Both the position numbers and the translations under genes were made by a program. A stretch of DNA of 35,312 nt from UBA11475 sp045593005. Its GTDB lineage: Bacteria; Bacillota; Clostridia; Christensenellales; Borkfalkiaceae. The notes under the pieces were generated by a model that was not told the DNA's origin, made no database searches, and saw only the letters and a program-made list of their open reading frames with translations. Positions 24,065 to 32,447 of the stretch are shown one piece after another. How positions within the stretch are numbered: position 1 is the first letter of the stretch; every line of letters starts with the position of its first letter. Where the stretch lies: positions 1 to 35,312 of the forward strand of contig JAZNVV010000001.1 of assembly GCA_045593005.1 (NCBI GenBank), in the 5' to 3' direction.

Positions 24065-24970
24065 TTATTTTAAATTAGATAGAATTTTTTCAAAATATTG
24101 TGGTATAGGCGCTTCAAAAGTTAAAATATCACAAGATGTTGGGTGTGTAAGGATAAGTTTTTTGGCGTGTAAAAGTTGTCCGTTTAGCTTAAATTTTTGA
24201 TTTTTGTAGCCATATTCAAGGTCGCCAACAATAGGGTGCCCGATATATTTTGCATGAACTCTTATTTGATGAGTTCTACCCGTTAAAAGTGAAAATTCAC
24301 AAAGAGTATGATTTTTAAAACGTTCAATTACCTTAAAATCAGTTATGGCAGTTCTTCCAAATTTTGTTACTGCCATTTTTGTCCTATCCTTACTGTCCCT
24401 GCCGATAAAAGTTTCAATTCTTCCCTCGTCTTCTTTAACTACACCCTCTAAAAGTGCAATGTAAATTCTTTTGCATTCTTTTTTTTCTATTTGCGAGGCG
24501 AGCGAAACGTGTGCTTTATCATTTTTTGCAACTACAAGCAAGCCTGAAGTATTTTTATCTATTCTGTGAACGATACCTGGACGCAATTCCCCATTAATGC
24601 CTGACAAACTGTCAAGTTTAGCAATTAATGCGTTTACTAACGTTTCATCCCCCGTGCCGTTACCTGCATGAACAGTCAAGCCTTGCTGTTTATTAATAAC
24701 TGCTATATCGTCGTCTTGATAAATAATATCAAGTTCAATTTCGTCATTTGCTTTAATTTCAACGTCTTTTACGTCGGGAATGGTAAACTCAACAACGTCG
24801 TTTAATTTAACTTTATAATTTACTTTTTGAACTTTATCGTTTACCTTGCAACAATCTTCTTCGATAAGTTTTTTTACGTGAGAACGGGTCAAATCGCTAT
24901 TTAATGATAAAAAAACGTCAAGTCGCTCTCCTACGTAAAGTTCAGAGACGGTTAAATCTAACTTATTCAT
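24065..24970 (-). CDS. RluD-family 23S rRNA pseudouridine synthase
   Basis: A 301-residue RluA/RluD-type enzyme that isomerises uridines in large-subunit rRNA. The N-terminal S4 RNA-binding domain (about 14-60, RLDVFLSLNSDLTRSHVKKLI) is followed by the catalytic domain with HRIDKNTSGLLVVAK; its aspartate is the catalytic residue. GRTHQIRVHAKYIGHPIVGD is the other family block. It overlaps lspA by eight bases, a common pairing in Firmicutes (lspA followed by rluD/ylyB). Confidence 0.94.
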   Translation of the reverse strand: MNKLDLTVSELYVGERLDVFLSLNSDLTRSHVKKLIEEDCCKVNDKVQKVNYKVKLNDVVEFTIPDVKDVEIKANDEIELDIIYQDDDIAVINKQQGLTVHAGNGTGDETLVNALIAKLDSLSGINGELRPGIVHRIDKNTSGLLVVAKNDKAHVSLASQIEKKECKRIYIALLEGVVKEDEGRIETFIGRDSKDRTKMAVTKFGRTAITDFKVIERFKNHTLCEFSLLTGRTHQIRVHAKYIGHPIVGDLEYGYKNQKFKLNGQLLHAKKLILTHPTSCDILTFEAPIPQYFEKILSNLK

Positions 24971-25526
24971 TATCGGGTTGCTCCTCTACTTTGCTATCTT
25001 TTTTCTTTATTTTAAAGACAGCGTCGTTATCGAGAAATAGAAAATGAATTAAAATCATAGCAATTCCAACGCATAAAAATACGTCGGCAAGGTTAAATAT
25101 AGCAAAGTCCCAACCAAAAAAGGTAAAACTTATAAAGTCTATAACGTAACTATTTATAAGTCTATCAATGTAATTACCAACCGTGCCAGCAAGCGTAAAA
25201 ATAATGCCAACTGGCAAAAATTTATACTTTCTTCCTATAAAAACGTATAAAAAAACGTATGCTAAAAGAGCAATCGGGGTTAATATTTTAAAAAAAGTCT
25301 GCCCCCAAGTTTTATCTGCAAACATACTAAATGCCGAGCCGGTGTTTTGAACATATTTAAATCCAAAAAAACATTCAATAACGTCCTTTCTTGGAGCGTA
25401 AAGTTCGTAATTCTTTGCAAAATATAATTTTGTAAGTTGGTCAATTAAAATCAAAACGCCTGCGATAAGTAATGGTATTACAATCTCAAGCGTTATTTTG
25501 ATTATTTTCTTCTTTTTTTCAGTCAT
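24963..25526 (-). CDS. lspA: Lipoprotein signal peptidase (signal peptidase II)
   Basis: Membrane aspartyl protease that cleaves the signal peptide of lipoproteins after lipidation. The 187-residue protein has four hydrophobic segments. Catalytic aspartates lie in GNYIDRL and NLADVF, and the conserved QNTGSAFSMF block (about 76-85) is present. It is slightly longer than usual because of a Lys/Glu-rich C-terminal tail. It lies eight bases after pncB. Confidence 0.96.
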   Translation of the reverse strand: MTEKKKKIIKITLEIVIPLLIAGVLILIDQLTKLYFAKNYELYAPRKDVIECFFGFKYVQNTGSAFSMFADKTWGQTFFKILTPIALLAYVFLYVFIGRKYKFLPVGIIFTLAGTVGNYIDRLINSYVIDFISFTFFGWDFAIFNLADVFLCVGIAMILIHFLFLDNDAVFKIKKKDSKVEEQPDNE

Positions 25527-25534
25527 ATAAATGC

Positions 25535-26980
25535 TTAATCTTTTTTATTCCTTATTTTTGAAAGCATATCAGCTTTTAACTCATATAAAGCGTCTGATAA
25601 GTCAACTTTATATAAATGTGGATTGTCTAATCTTTTATATTCATCCCAGAAACTTTCAAGTTCCTTTTCAGCATACTCTTTAATTTCTTTAAGCGAAGGT
25701 TTTTTATAAACAAGTTGACCGTTTATAATAATATCCTCCTGCAATTTTCTTAAAGTATAATTATCAAACGTAATAGTCTTCCAGCGTTCAAACGGGTGGG
25801 TTAAAACAAGTGGTTTTGAAGTATCATACTCGCCTTCTTCCCTTAAAAATATAAAGTCAGCCTCTGCTTTGCCCGTCTTATTGTCGTAAACACGGTAAAT
25901 ATTTTTAAAGCCAGGATTAGTAACTTTAGCAGTATTATCTGAAACTTTAATCTTATTAGTAACACTACCGTCTTTGTTAATTATTGCAGAAAGTTTATAA
26001 ACGCCACCAAGCGCAGGCATATCGGCACTTGTGATAAGTTTTGTGCCTACACCCCAAATTTGAATTTCAGCACCCTGCTGTTTTAATGAGTTGATTGAAT
26101 ATTCGTCAAGATCGCCAGAAGCGCAGATTTTTGCGTTCGGAAAACCTGCATCTGTCATCATCTTCTTTGCTTTTTTAGATAAATATGCAAGGTCGCCAGA
26201 GTCAAGTCTTATGCCAACTGGTTCGTGCCCCTCTGCTCTTAATTCTTTAAAAACTTTTATAGCGTTTGGAACGCCACTTTTTAGTGTATCAAACGTGTCA
26301 ACTAAAAACAAGGCGTTATCTGGATATACTTTAGCATATTCTTTAAACGCAGTATATTCATCTTTAAAATTCATTACCCAACTGTGAGCGTGCGTACCTG
26401 CAACTGGGATATCAAACATTTTGCCTGCTAAAACGTTTGAAGTAGAATTACACCCACCGATTACTGCTGCCCTTGCACCGTAAATGCCTGCATCAGGACC
26501 TTGCGCACGTCTTAAACCGAACTCTAAAACCGAATCATTTTTGGCTGCATATCTTACTTTTGCCGCCTTTGTCGCAATAAGAGTTTGGTGGTTTATAATG
26601 TTTAATAATGCAGTTTCAATAAGTTGCGCTTGCATTACAGGAGCTTTAACTGTCAAAATAGGCTCACCAGGAAAAACAACCGTACCTTCAGGAACGGCGT
26701 ATATATCACCGGTAAAACGGAAATCTTTAAGATAATCTAAAAATTCATCATAAAAAATGCCTAAACTTTTTAGATAAGAAATTTCATCTTCACCAAATTT
26801 TAAATTAACTACGTAGTCAATCGCTTGTTCTAGTCCACACGCCAGCGAATAAGTTATCATCCCATTTTGACGGAAAAATAAGTCAAATATTGCCGTTTCT
26901 TCCTTATTTGCCTCTTTAAAATAGCCATTCATCATTGTTAACTGATATAAGTCAGTAAGTAACGTAAGATTTCTGTCCAT
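25535..26980 (-). CDS. pncB: Nicotinate phosphoribosyltransferase
   Basis: Converts nicotinate and PRPP to nicotinate mononucleotide in NAD salvage. The protein is 481 residues. The TDLYQLTMMNGYF start (9-21), FGLRRAQGPDAG block, GTHAHSWVM with the phosphohistidine region, and RLDSGDL (about 258-264) mark it as the NaPRTase group. It starts 14 bases after the unknown membrane gene with an AAGAAGG Shine-Dalgarno. A salvage gene placed directly behind a possibly SOS-controlled promoter is of note because NAD is the cofactor of bacterial DNA ligase. Confidence 0.96.
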   Translation of the reverse strand: MDRNLTLLTDLYQLTMMNGYFKEANKEETAIFDLFFRQNGMITYSLACGLEQAIDYVVNLKFGEDEISYLKSLGIFYDEFLDYLKDFRFTGDIYAVPEGTVVFPGEPILTVKAPVMQAQLIETALLNIINHQTLIATKAAKVRYAAKNDSVLEFGLRRAQGPDAGIYGARAAVIGGCNSTSNVLAGKMFDIPVAGTHAHSWVMNFKDEYTAFKEYAKVYPDNALFLVDTFDTLKSGVPNAIKVFKELRAEGHEPVGIRLDSGDLAYLSKKAKKMMTDAGFPNAKICASGDLDEYSINSLKQQGAEIQIWGVGTKLITSADMPALGGVYKLSAIINKDGSVTNKIKVSDNTAKVTNPGFKNIYRVYDNKTGKAEADFIFLREEGEYDTSKPLVLTHPFERWKTITFDNYTLRKLQEDIIINGQLVYKKPSLKEIKEYAEKELESFWDEYKRLDNPHLYKVDLSDALYELKADMLSKIRNKKD

Positions 26981-26994
26981 AATATACCTTCTTA

Positions 26995-27483
26995 TTAGTC
27001 TTTATATGATTTTATTTCAGGAAGTTCAACATTTTGTTGCTCTTCTTCTAATTTTAACTTTTCTTCCCTACGCTGTTTGTAATTTTTATATTCAACGTGA
27101 TTATTTAGCGCTATGTCTTCCGTTTTATTGCCAGAAATAATAAAAGTGAGTGAAAACGCTACGAAAACGTACGCTATCATAACAATTAAAATTATCCACC
27201 ATTTAATTGTGAATACGTCTATTAAAGCGTATAAAAGCGCGAAAAAGAAAATAACCGAACCTATTAAAATGTGCCAAGGGTATCTTCTAGCAAAACCACT
27301 AAATAAAAATAACAGCCCAAAACCTGAAAGCATCAAAAACAAAAACGTCAAAATAGGATGGACGGCGATTTCCCACTCGTTAAGTCCATCAACAATAGAA
27401 ACTACAACAGATGCAACGGTGATAAGTAACGCGCATATTGCAAAAATCATTCTAGTAATTTTTATACCTTTTTTTAAAGTCAT
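26995..27483 (-). CDS. Four-helix membrane protein of unknown function, divergent from lexA
   Basis: I do not recognise a family. The 162-residue protein has four predicted transmembrane helices (about 12-31, 40-64, 71-91, 95-117), an FARRYPW loop between helices 2 and 3, and a charged cytoplasmic tail (118-162) rich in Lys, Arg, Glu and Gln that may form a coiled coil. The start is the ATG at 27483, with GGAGGG seven bases before it; an upstream in-frame ATG overlaps that site. It leads a likely operon with pncB, lspA and an RluD-type gene. Its promoter -35 overlaps a LexA-box-like sequence, so it may be damage inducible. In Bacillus the gene divergent from lexA is yneA, an SOS division inhibitor, but this protein has neither the LysM domain nor the single-helix form of YneA. 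Confidence 0.82.
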   Translation of the reverse strand: MTLKKGIKITRMIFAICALLITVASVVVSIVDGLNEWEIAVHPILTFLFLMLSGFGLLFLFSGFARRYPWHILIGSVIFFFALLYALIDVFTIKWWIILIVMIAYVFVAFSLTFIISGNKTEDIALNNHVEYKNYKQRREEKLKLEEEQQNVELPEIKSYKD

Positions 27484-27506
27484 AATTATTCCCTCCATTT
27501 TATAAA

Positions 27507-27535
27507 ATTATATCAAATAATTTTTTAATTGTAAA
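27507..27535 (-). promoter_or_regulatory. Sigma-A promoter of the membrane protein-pncB-lspA operon
   Basis: TTTACA (27535-27530), a 17-base spacer and TATAAT (27512-27507) on the minus strand, 23 bases before the start codon. The -35 hexamer overlaps the weaker of two SOS-box-like sequences. Confidence 0.78.
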
Positions 27536-27546
27536 TATTTGTTTGA
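27532..27546. promoter_or_regulatory. Second LexA-box-like sequence, on the membrane gene side
   Basis: TAAATATTTGTTTGA matches the lexA-side box at 14 of 15 positions; the one change (C to T) weakens its symmetry. It overlaps the -35 of the divergent gene, where LexA binding would repress. Confidence 0.5.
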
Positions 27547-27589
27547 ATTTTTCTTATAATTTTTGAATTTAAATGAAAAAATAAAAAAA

Positions 27590-27604
27590 TAAACATTTGT
27601 TTGA
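27590..27604. promoter_or_regulatory. LexA-box-like operator at lexA
   Basis: TAAACATTTGTTTGA holds the inverted repeat AAACA-TT-TGTTT. It fits the Firmicute SOS box pattern (CGAAC-N4-GTTCG) at about 10 of 14 positions and overlaps the lexA -35, as expected for autoregulation. Confidence 0.65.
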
Positions 27605-27629
27605 CTTTTGTTTTTTTGTGTGATATTAT
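27601..27629 (+). promoter_or_regulatory. Sigma-A promoter of lexA
   Basis: TTGACT (27601-27606), a 17-base spacer and TATTAT (27624-27629), followed by an AGAGG Shine-Dalgarno and the ATG at 27650. Confidence 0.8.
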
Positions 27630-27649
27630 ATTGTCAAGAGGTAACGTGT

Positions 27650-28246
27650 ATGAAGAAAATTGAGGAAAAATTGCGTTCTGTGTATGAATTTGTCGAAAAC
27701 TTTTTATCCGACTACGGATATCCACCGTCGGTTAGGGAAATTCAGACTAAATTAAATATAAAATCTACTGCCACCGTTTACGACTATCTTGAACGGTTAA
27801 AGCAACGTGGTTTAATTACAAAATCCCCTACAAAAAATAGAGCTATAGGCTTAACTAAAAAATTTGACCAACAAGTTGATTTTGTTCCTATTATCGGTAA
27901 CGTTACAGCTGGTGCACCTATTTTAGCGATTGAAAATCTTGAAGGATATTGTCCACTTCCACCAAATTTTACGCACGCTGACGAGTGTTTTATTTTGAAA
28001 GTTACTGGCGACAGTATGATTAACGCTGGAATATATAATGGTGACCAAATTATTGTTAAAAAACAAAATACTGCTGATAACGGGGATATTGTTGTCGCTT
28101 TGATTGAAGATTCAGCAACCGTTAAAAGATTTTATAAAAGGAACGGCAAAATTATTCTTCATCCTGAAAACGACACTATGTCGGATATGTTATTTGAAAA
28201 CGTTATGATTCTTGGAATAGTTGAAGGTTTGATTAGAAAATTTTAA
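27650..28246 (+). CDS. lexA: SOS-response repressor LexA
   Basis: The only plus-strand gene. A 198-residue transcription repressor that self-cleaves when RecA filaments form on damaged DNA. The N-terminal winged helix (about 1-66, with SVREIQTKLNIKSTATVYDYLERL) binds DNA. The cleavage bond is Ala87-Gly88 in NVTAGAPI. The serine-lysine dyad is Ser122 (TGDSM) and Lys159 (TVKRF). The start is the ATG at 27650 with AGAGGTAA upstream; a frame reaching back to 27608 would begin inside the promoter spacer. It is flanked by SOS-box-like sequences and ends at a two-way terminator shared with rluB. Confidence 0.97.
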   Translation: MKKIEEKLRSVYEFVENFLSDYGYPPSVREIQTKLNIKSTATVYDYLERLKQRGLITKSPTKNRAIGLTKKFDQQVDFVPIIGNVTAGAPILAIENLEGYCPLPPNFTHADECFILKVTGDSMINAGIYNGDQIIVKKQNTADNGDIVVALIEDSATVKRFYKRNGKIILHPENDTMSDMLFENVMILGIVEGLIRKF

Positions 28247-28250
28247 TATT

Positions 28251-28279
28251 AAAAAGAGTTGCAGGTTGCAACTCTTTTT
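28251..28279. terminator. Bidirectional terminator between lexA and rluB
   Basis: AAAAAGAGTTGC and GCAACTCTTTTT form a perfect 12-base stem with a five-base loop. The A-run and T-run on its two sides let it work for both converging genes. Confidence 0.92.
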
Positions 28280-28281
28280 TT

Positions 28282-28986
28282 TTAGATATTTAATAAATAA
28301 TCAATTTCTCTTGGCGATAATCTTCTAACGTCGCCACGGTCCATGCCACTAACTGTCAAATCACCTATTTTTATACGTTTTAAAAAGTCTACTTGCGCTC
28401 CAACAGCCTCAATCATCTTTCTTATCTGTCTATTTCTGCCCTCGGTTATAGTTATGTGTAATTTTGTACCTCTATTACCTCTGTCGATTAACTTTACGTG
28501 ACATTTTTTAGTCATTTCACCATCAATCAAGACGCCTTTACGGAGCATGTTTATTCCTTCGTCGGAAATGATAGTTTCTACCTTAACAAGATAAGTCTTT
28601 GGGACTTCGTTTTTTGGATGTGTTAACTTAAAAGTTAAATCACCGTCGTTTGTAAAAATAAGCAACCCTTCAGTATCGTAGTCAAGTCTACCAACGGGGA
28701 ACACTCTCGGAATATTAGGTGGAAGTAAGTCCATAACAGTTTTACGACCTTTATCGTCTTTAACGGTACAAACGTAACCTTTCGGCTTATTCATAATAAA
28801 ATAGTCGAATTTTTTAACTACGCTTATAGGTCTACCTGAAACTGTAACAAGCGCCTCACCCACTTCAACTTCATCACCAAGTTTTGCAACCTTGCCGTTA
28901 ATTTTTACAACGCCTTCTTCAATAAGTTTGTCAGCGCCACGACGGGAACACACACCACTTTCTGCAAGGTATTTATTTATTCGCAT
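28282..28986 (-). CDS. rluB: RsuA/RluB-family 23S rRNA pseudouridine synthase
   Basis: A 234-residue enzyme that makes pseudouridine in 23S rRNA. The N-terminal S4 domain (MRINKYLAESGVCSRRGADKLI) is followed by a catalytic domain with GRLDYDTEGLLIFTNDG, whose aspartate is catalytic, and the GRNRQIRKMIEAVG block. It is the last gene of the long scpAB operon. In many Firmicutes rluB follows dacB-spmA-spmB; here it follows the carboxypeptidase directly, 18 bases away. Confidence 0.94.
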   Translation of the reverse strand: MRINKYLAESGVCSRRGADKLIEEGVVKINGKVAKLGDEVEVGEALVTVSGRPISVVKKFDYFIMNKPKGYVCTVKDDKGRKTVMDLLPPNIPRVFPVGRLDYDTEGLLIFTNDGDLTFKLTHPKNEVPKTYLVKVETIISDEGINMLRKGVLIDGEMTKKCHVKLIDRGNRGTKLHITITEGRNRQIRKMIEAVGAQVDFLKRIKIGDLTVSGMDRGDVRRLSPREIDYLLNI

Positions 28987-29004
28987 TTGTGTTTACCTCA
29001 AATA

Positions 29005-30078
29005 TTAATTCATCCCTATTATAGTATATATTTTTTGCGAAAAAATCAAGTTATTTGAAGTGTAAATTTTAATTTCGCCCACCGTTTCTTTTTTATTATA
29101 CGGTGGTTTTATTATTTTCGGATAATTATATTCGATTTTAAGGTTTAGCAATTCTTGTTCGCTTAATGGCAAAATTATATCTTTATCGGTTATTACTGCA
29201 CATTTTTCTTCACTATTTTCTATATCAATAAACCCTATCACGTGGTCGGCTTCAACAAGTTTTTTCATATTATATTTTTCAAATGAATAATCTAACAATT
29301 CAGTCGATTTTTCCCACATATTTCCACAATTTAACACGACTGTTACCACGTCCATACCATTGCGTTTTGCTGATGAAACTAAACATCTTCCAGCCTTTTT
29401 TGTGTAGCCCGTTTTTATACCAGTAGCGCCTTCATAATTAGATAACATCTTGTTTTTATTAACCATCGTTCTATTGTACTCTCTCGTCGTCCAAGGTATA
29501 GTTATCTTTTTTGTTCCAACAATTTCCTTAAAGACGTCGTTTTGCATTGCATAGCACGAAATTAACGCCAAATCATAAGCAGTAGTATAGTGATTGTCAT
29601 TGTGCAATCCGTGTGGATTTACAAAGTTGCTTTCACTAGCACCTGCCTTTTTTGCCGTACTATTCATTAACTCTGCAAATTTTTCAATCGAACCACAGGC
29701 GTATAAAGCCAAAGTTGTTGCAGCGTCGTTACCTGACCGAAGCATTAGTCCGTAAAGCAAATTTTTTACCGTTATTTTTTCACCTACGTCTAAATACATA
29801 CTCGAGCCTTCCACCCCGACCGACCTAGAAGTAACCGTTACTACGTCGTCAAGATTACAGTTTTCTATCACGGTGATAGCGGTCAATATTTTAGTCGTGC
29901 TTGCCATATACATTTTTGTATGAATATTTGTTCCAGTAAGCACTCTTTTAGATGAAATTTCCATAGATATTGTAGCAGAATTTTGCGCATAGACAACCTG
30001 CGTTTTTTTATCTACTTTAATATTAAAAATAGTCAATACAAATATGAAAATCGTTAGTAAACAACTTATCTTTTTCAT
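29005..30078 (-). CDS. Serine D-Ala-D-Ala carboxypeptidase (DacF/DacB-like, PBP5 family)
   Basis: Exported low-molecular-weight penicillin-binding protein of 357 residues that trims the pentapeptide of peptidoglycan. A signal peptide or N-terminal anchor (about 1-31, ending in VYAQ) precedes the S11 peptidase domain. Active-site motifs are SxxK at Ser60-Lys63, SGN at 115-117 and KTG at 222-224. There is a short C-terminal beta domain but no obvious amphipathic anchor helix. It sits one base after the gerW-like gene. In Bacillus related enzymes DacB and DacF act in spore cortex formation, and the neighbours here favour that role. Confidence 0.93.
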   Translation of the reverse strand: MKKISCLLTIFIFVLTIFNIKVDKKTQVVYAQNSATISMEISSKRVLTGTNIHTKMYMASTTKILTAITVIENCNLDDVVTVTSRSVGVEGSSMYLDVGEKITVKNLLYGLMLRSGNDAATTLALYACGSIEKFAELMNSTAKKAGASESNFVNPHGLHNDNHYTTAYDLALISCYAMQNDVFKEIVGTKKITIPWTTREYNRTMVNKNKMLSNYEGATGIKTGYTKKAGRCLVSSAKRNGMDVVTVVLNCGNMWEKSTELLDYSFEKYNMKKLVEADHVIGFIDIENSEEKCAVITDKDIILPLSEQELLNLKIEYNYPKIIKPPYNKKETVGEIKIYTSNNLIFSQKIYTIIGMN

Positions 30079-30079
30079 A

Positions 30080-30448
30080 CTATAAATCTTTCCTTTTTAT
30101 ATACTCGTTAACTATATCGTAAATTTTATCAATAGGCTCGTTATTGACGGTTAGCATTTTATATTCACCCTTTGCGTCGTTAAATAAAAAACCACACGGT
30201 TTCATTGATACGATTGCCCCACTTCCACCAGCAAAAGGATGTTCGTCTTTGCCTATTATTTTAACCTTGCCGTACTCACCACCACCGGTAATAAACGCTA
30301 CGGTTACTTTTGATACAGGTATGATATAACTGCCGTTTTCGGTCTTGATAGCACTTCCCATAATAGTGTTTACGTCAACCATAGACGTTAAATTTTTCAT
30401 TGAAGTTTCTATTAACTCCGTAATTTTTTCGCTTTCTTCTTTACGCAT
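30080..30448 (-). CDS. gerW: GerW/YtfJ-family sporulation protein
   Basis: A 122-residue protein of the YtfJ family, which in B. subtilis is forespore-made and needed for a normal germination response. The family core is plain: the IIPVSKVTVAFITGGGEYG block (about 46-64), FAGGSGAIVSMKPCGFLF (about 75-92), and an N-terminal helix. The start is the ATG at 30448 with GGAAGG seven bases before it; an in-frame TTG five codons earlier overlaps that site. It overlaps the DUF2953 gene by 37 bases, matching the ytfI-ytfJ pair of Bacillus. Confidence 0.92.
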   Translation of the reverse strand: MRKEESEKITELIETSMKNLTSMVDVNTIMGSAIKTENGSYIIPVSKVTVAFITGGGEYGKVKIIGKDEHPFAGGSGAIVSMKPCGFLFNDAKGEYKMLTVNNEPIDKIYDIVNEYIKRKDL

Positions 30449-30969
30449 TCTACAACCTTCCAAATTATTATTTTTAATAAAGATAAAATTATTAAAAAAA
30501 AGTTAAAACTTATACTTACTTGTAAATTTAACTTATTATTTTCTTCATCAAGATTAATCAAATAATTGCCACTATATTCTATTGCTCTATTATTAAGGTA
30601 AATTATCCCACCAACCATATCGGTAATTGTTTTTAAAAAAACAATATAATTTTCCGGATTACTTTTATCAGCTTTGCCAAGTTCTAAAACAAATGAAATT
30701 TTATTTACTGAATAGCCCTTAAATGGTTTTAATTTGTTTCTAAAATCAAAAACGTCCTTTATTGTTAAATTTAGGCTTTTATTCCGTCCGTAGTGCAACG
30801 TAAAACCGTTTGTCGTAAAATATGCCATACAACTTAAAATTTTAAGCCTAAATAAAAATATTCCGATTAAAAAAGTCTTTTTATTTATATCTAAATATAA
30901 ATATCCATTTAATTTTAATGGAAAAAACAATATAAAAAAAATAATAGCAGACAAATAAACGATTGTCAT
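30412..30969 (-). CDS. DUF2953 protein (YtfI-like)
   Basis: A 185-residue protein with an N-terminal transmembrane helix (about 2-18), a beta-rich middle that includes KLNGYLYLDINKKTFLIGIFLFRLKIL, and a second hydrophobic segment near residues 152-168 before a basic end. Its function is unknown. The call rests on its partnership with the gerW gene, its topology and weak sequence resemblance to YtfI. No good Shine-Dalgarno precedes the ATG, which suggests low expression or coupling to scpB, 40 bases upstream. Confidence 0.8.
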   Translation of the reverse strand: MTIVYLSAIIFFILFFPLKLNGYLYLDINKKTFLIGIFLFRLKILSCMAYFTTNGFTLHYGRNKSLNLTIKDVFDFRNKLKPFKGYSVNKISFVLELGKADKSNPENYIVFLKTITDMVGGIIYLNNRAIEYSGNYLINLDEENNKLNLQVSISFNFFLIILSLLKIIIWKVVECVKKKAKKLRS

Positions 30970-31009
30970 ACTATTATTTTTTTCTTTTAACTAAATTTTA
31001 TTCGTGATA

Positions 31010-31714
31010 TTATTCACCCTCAACGGTTACAATATCTTCTCCCTTTAAAAAGTCAGGTAGTTCTTCTTCATCAATCGGTGGAAGGTCAATATCGTCATCT
31101 TTTTTATAAGGTGCATCAGAAGACTTTTCTTCATCTACAAGTTCAGGCTTTTTATATAAATATTCGCCGTCGTCGCTTTCACCATGTATTTCCTTAATTT
31201 TATTAAGAAGTTCTTCATAATCAGGTAAAGCGTCAAGATCAGGTATTTCAAATCTTTTTAAAAATTCGTCCGTCGTGCCAAAAAGAACAGGTCTACCCAC
31301 AGCGTCTTTTCTACCGACTGGCTCAATCATTTTTAATTCTAAAAGTTTTTGAATAGCGTATTCACTATTACCCCTAATATCTTCAAGGTCAATACGTGTT
31401 ACCGGTTGTTTATAAGCGATTATTGCTGCAACTTCTAAAAGCGAACGTGATAATTCCTTTTCCTTAATAGGATTAAGCACGCCCGAAACCTCTTCAGCGT
31501 ATTCAGGATTTGTAGAAAATTGTAATTTTTTATTAAAAGTCATTAACTGTAAGCCTGACTCTTTATTATATTTTTGTTGCAATTTTTCAACTGCATCTTT
31601 AATCATGCCTTCAGTAACTTCAAGTTTTTCAGCAATATCTTTGATTGCAACAGGCGTACCTGATAAAAATACTACCGACTCAATTATACTCGTCAATCTC
31701 TCCAATTTCTTCAT
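31010..31714 (-). CDS. scpB: Segregation and condensation protein B
   Basis: Forms the SMC-ScpA-ScpB condensin complex that compacts and separates chromosomes. The 234-residue protein has two winged-helix domains (about 1-80 and 85-165), including LLEVAAIIAYKQPVTRIDLEDIRG and GRPVLFGTTDEFLKRFE, the clearest family blocks. The C-terminal 60 residues are acidic and probably disordered. It overlaps scpA by 35 bases. Confidence 0.95.
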   Translation of the reverse strand: MKKLERLTSIIESVVFLSGTPVAIKDIAEKLEVTEGMIKDAVEKLQQKYNKESGLQLMTFNKKLQFSTNPEYAEEVSGVLNPIKEKELSRSLLEVAAIIAYKQPVTRIDLEDIRGNSEYAIQKLLELKMIEPVGRKDAVGRPVLFGTTDEFLKRFEIPDLDALPDYEELLNKIKEIHGESDDGEYLYKKPELVDEEKSSDAPYKKDDDIDLPPIDEEELPDFLKGEDIVTVEGE

Positions 31715-32447
31715 TTCTGTCTTCCCTTAATAAAAGTGTAATGTCGCCAAACAAGTCCTTTTGTTCAACTTTAATGTATTGTAATTTAAGTAGTTCAAGC
31801 GTCGCTTGAAAAGTAGTAATTAGCTCATTTCTTGAAACGTTCATTGAAAACAACTCGAAAAAACTAACAAACCCTCTATCAAGCAACACACTACGTATAT
31901 AGTCTACCTTATCTTTTACGCTGAAAACTTCTTTAGGAATTTCCCTGCTTTCAACTTCGCTTTTGCGCTTTTCTTCAACGCGCATCATTAGTTTGAAAAA
32001 TGCTTTTACAAGCGAATCTAAATTAAATTCGTTATAAACAATTTTCGTTTCACCTATGCTCTTATCAGGCTCTTTATAAAATCTATCTGTGTTTTCCCTC
32101 TCCTTAAGTTTAGCACACGCTTCTTTAAAGAGTTTATATTCTTCAACCTGACGGAAAAGTTCTTCTTGTTCGTCAATGCCGTCGTCAAATTCTTCTAAAA
32201 CAGGTAAAACTGCCTTTGATTTTAACTCAACAAGCCTTGCTGCCATCGTAAGATATTCGGTAACTTTATCAACGTCAACGGTGGACATTGATTGAACGTA
32301 CTTAACAAATTGTTCGGTAACGCTTGAAACAAAAATTTCACGTATTTCAATCTTCGCCTCTGTTATCAAATGCAATAACAAGTCAAGTGGTCCTTCAAAG
32401 TTGTCTAGGACGGTATCGTAATCAACAATTGATTCAAATTGTGCCAT
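31680..32447 (-). CDS. scpA: Segregation and condensation protein A
   Basis: Kleisin subunit that bridges the SMC heads. The 255-residue protein has the N-terminal FEGPLDLLLHLI block (about 17-28), a helical middle rich in Glu and Lys, and a C-terminal winged helix. The start is the ATG at 32447, which shares a base with the preceding stop (TAATG). An in-frame TTG at 32465 is less likely, since the GGGGG sequence lies after it. Confidence 0.95.
   Translation of the reverse strand: MAQFESIVDYDTVLDNFEGPLDLLLHLITEAKIEIREIFVSSVTEQFVKYVQSMSTVDVDKVTEYLTMAARLVELKSKAVLPVLEEFDDGIDEQEELFRQVEEYKLFKEACAKLKERENTDRFYKEPDKSIGETKIVYNEFNLDSLVKAFFKLMMRVEEKRKSEVESREIPKEVFSVKDKVDYIRSVLLDRGFVSFFELFSMNVSRNELITTFQATLELLKLQYIKVEQKDLFGDITLLLREDRNEEIGEIDEYN

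Noticed and set aside
27525..27725. Minus-strand frame of 66 codons across the lexA promoter
   Set aside because: Overlaps both divergent promoters and the lexA start; no coding signals.
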